A stretch of 64,000 nucleotides of DNA from Streptomyces spinosisporus (GTDB lineage Bacteria > Actinomycetota > Actinomycetes > Streptomycetales > Streptomycetaceae): contig NZ_JALDAX010000016.1 of the NCBI RefSeq assembly GCF_022698145.1, positions 124,001-188,000 on the forward strand. The letters run 5' to 3'. Under the pieces are notes generated by a model. The model had not been told where the DNA came from and did no database searches. It saw only the letters and a program-made list of their open reading frames with translations. The first letter of the stretch is position 1. Every line of letters begins with the position of its first letter. Shown here in pieces: positions 62,584 through 64,000 of the stretch. The translations under genes were made by a program, and so were the position numbers.

Positions 62584-62871
62584 GTGTCGCTCGACGCCGC
62601 CACGAAGAAGCAGATCATCGCCGAGTTCGGCCAGAAGGAGGGCGACACCGGCTCCCCCGAGGTCCAGGTCGCCATGCTCTCGCGCCGGATCTCGGACCTG
62701 ACCGAGCACCTCAAGACCCACAAGCACGACCACCACTCCCGCCGTGGTCTGCTGATCCTGGTCGGTCAGCGCCGTCGCCTGCTGCAGTACCTGGCGAAGA
62801 AGGACATCCAGCGCTTCCGTACGCTGGTCGACCGCCTGGGCATCCGCCGCGGTGCGGCGGGCGCCAAGTAA
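62584..62871 (+). CDS. rpsO: 30S ribosomal protein S15
   Basis: 95 residues, near-standard length. GDTGSPEVQVAMLSRRISDLTEHLKTHKHDHHSRRGLL is the conserved rRNA-binding core, and the protein ends RFRTLVDRLGIRRGAAGAK. It binds the central domain of 16S rRNA. GTG 62584. It is followed by a strong hairpin and pnp, the classic rpsO-pnp pair. Confidence 0.97.
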   Translation: MSLDAATKKQIIAEFGQKEGDTGSPEVQVAMLSRRISDLTEHLKTHKHDHHSRRGLLILVGQRRRLLQYLAKKDIQRFRTLVDRLGIRRGAAGAK

Positions 62872-62880
62872 GACGCCGTG

Positions 62881-62919
62881 AAGGGAGCGGTTCCCGTGAG
62901 TGTGGGAACCGCTCCCTTT
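62881..62919 (+). terminator. rpsO-pnp intercistronic hairpin
   Basis: AAGGGAGCGGTTCCC (62881-62895) pairs perfectly with GGGAACCGCTCCCTT (62904-62918) over an 8-nt loop, followed by T. In Streptomyces the hairpin between rpsO and pnp is known as a partial terminator and RNase III processing site. Confidence 0.88.
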
Positions 62920-63209
62920 GCCGTACGTACGGAAACGTGCGGAGTGTCACTGCCGCTTTGTAGTGTGGTAGCACAACGCAATACGTACGACACAGAGTGA
63001 CGGGCCGTGCCCATCGGGGCAGGCCGCCGTCACACGACGAACGAGGAGAAGTGCAGCCTCGCCGCCGCCGGTCCTCGGTAGTGGCCCCCGGGAGAATGCG
63101 AACCCCGGGTGCTTCGATCGAAGACCGGCCCGCACAGCACGGCGCGCTTCTCCGCAACCGTCCCCCCGCCACACGGGCGAGGAGGGACGAAGACGAGGAG
63201 AAAACGCTA
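62920..63209 (+). promoter_or_regulatory. pnp leader and promoter region
   Basis: 290 nt between the hairpin and pnp. TTTGTAGTGTGGTAGCA near 62957 is relatively AT-rich and could include a promoter -10 element. GAGGAG at 63195-63200 is the pnp ribosome site. No gene is supported. Confidence 0.4.
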
Positions 63210-64000
63210 GTGGAGAACGAGACCCACTACGCCGAGGCCGTCATCGACAACGGCTCCTTCGGCACCCGCACCATCCGCTTCGAGACGGGCCGCCTGGCCA
63301 AGCAGGCCGCCGGCTCCGCCGTGGCGTATCTGGACGACGACACCATGGTGCTGTCGGCCACCACCGCCTCCAAGAACCCCAAGGACCAGCTCGACTTCTT
63401 CCCCCTCACGGTGGACGTCGAGGAGCGGATGTACGCCGCCGGCAAGATCCCCGGCAGCTTCTTCCGCCGTGAGGGCCGTCCCTCCGAGGACGCCATCCTC
63501 ACCTGCCGTCTGATCGACCGCCCGCTGCGCCCGTCCTTCAAGAAGGGCCTGCGCAACGAGATCCAGGTCGTCGAGACGATCATGGCCCTCAACCCCGACC
63601 ACCTGTACGACGTCGTGGCGATCAACGCCGCGTCCGCGTCCACGCAGCTGGCCGGTCTGCCCTTCTCCGGCCCGATCGGCGGCACCCGCGTCGCCCTGAT
63701 CAACGGCCAGTGGGTCGCGTTCCCGACGCACACCGAGCTCGAGGACGCCGTCTTCGACATGGTGGTCGCCGGCCGCGTCCTGGAGGACGGCGACGTCGCG
63801 ATCATGATGGTCGAGGCCGAGGCCACCGAGAAGACCATCCAGCTCGTCAAGGGCGGCGCCGAGGCGCCCACCGAGGAGGTCGTCGCCGCCGGTCTCGAGG
63901 CCGCGAAGCCCTTCATCAAGGTGCTCTGCAAGGCCCAGTCGGACCTCGCCGCCAAGGCCGCCAAGCCCACCGGCGAGTTCCCGATCTTCCTCGACTACCA
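63210..64000 (+). CDS. pnp: Polyribonucleotide nucleotidyltransferase, N-terminal part (partial)
   Basis: The first 263 codons are present and the gene runs off the window. It starts GTG 63210, 9 nt after GAGGAG. The first RNase PH domain is clear: VIDNGSFGTRTIRFETGRLAKQA, LDFFPLTVDVEERMYAAGKIPGSFFRREGRPSE and LIDRPLRPSF. It degrades RNA 3' to 5' by phosphorolysis and in Streptomyces also polymerises RNA tails; it was first described there as guanosine pentaphosphate synthetase. It is co-transcribed with rpsO. Confidence 0.96.
   Translation, partial: MENETHYAEAVIDNGSFGTRTIRFETGRLAKQAAGSAVAYLDDDTMVLSATTASKNPKDQLDFFPLTVDVEERMYAAGKIPGSFFRREGRPSEDAILTCRLIDRPLRPSFKKGLRNEIQVVETIMALNPDHLYDVVAINAASASTQLAGLPFSGPIGGTRVALINGQWVAFPTHTELEDAVFDMVVAGRVLEDGDVAIMMVEAEATEKTIQLVKGGAEAPTEEVVAAGLEAAKPFIKVLCKAQSDLAAKAAKPTGEFPIFLDY

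Overview
High G+C DNA with strong third-position GC bias, frequent GTG starts, TGATG/ATGA-coupled operons, Tat-type lipoprotein signals, a DasR-type operator in front of a secreted chitinase, and the gene order rimP-nusA-ylxR-infB-ylxP-rbfA-truB ... ribF ... rpsO-pnp all point to a Streptomyces chromosome (core region). From memory, the order resembles the S. coelicolor segment around SCO5667-SCO5737. I saw no tRNA, rRNA, CRISPR array, insertion sequence or prophage gene.

Region 1 (1-13.9 kb) looks like a polyamine/GABA catabolic neighbourhood: the end of a PotA-like ATPase, two PotB/PotC-like permeases and a PuuB-like FAD amine oxidoreductase in one operon; then a small PrimPol-like protein, a secreted GH18 chitinase with a dre (DasR) site, a PAP2 phosphatase overlapping it tail to tail, GABA transaminase (gabT), a TraD-like membrane ATPase, a PucR-type regulator and an aldehyde dehydrogenase that could finish putrescine -> GABA -> succinate.

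Region 2 (13.9-28.9 kb) is the most interesting part: a self-contained glycan-utilisation locus. It holds GH3, a lipoprotein binding protein, two sugar permeases, GH42, GH95, a secreted GH12, GH31 and a LacI regulator. The set GH12 + GH31 + GH42 + GH95 + GH3 matches the linkages of fucosylated xyloglucan. Four near-identical palindromes (core TCGAAGCGCTTCGA) sit in front of its transcription units and of the lacI gene, and appear to define a local regulon. No ATPase gene is present, so the transporter probably borrows a shared one (MsiK type).

Region 3 (29-46 kb) holds an acyl-CoA dehydrogenase, the MEP-pathway genes dxr and ispG flanking a site-2 protease, a second LacI regulator with its own palindromes and a complete ABC importer (binding protein, ATPase, two permeases) of unknown substrate, two GNAT acetyltransferases, proS, an aminoglycoside-phosphotransferase-like protein and a coupled pair of ferritin-like proteins, one a predicted Tat lipoprotein.

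Region 4 (46-64 kb) is the transcription/translation core: rimP, nusA, ylxR, infB, ylxP, rbfA, truB, ribF, rpsO and the start of pnp. Two lineage-specific genes interrupt it: a large protein that joins a trypsin-like domain lacking its catalytic serine to an NTPase with an altered P-loop, and an EspI-like (ESX-associated) Pro-rich MinD/ParA ATPase that stands alone, without any ESX secretion genes beside it.
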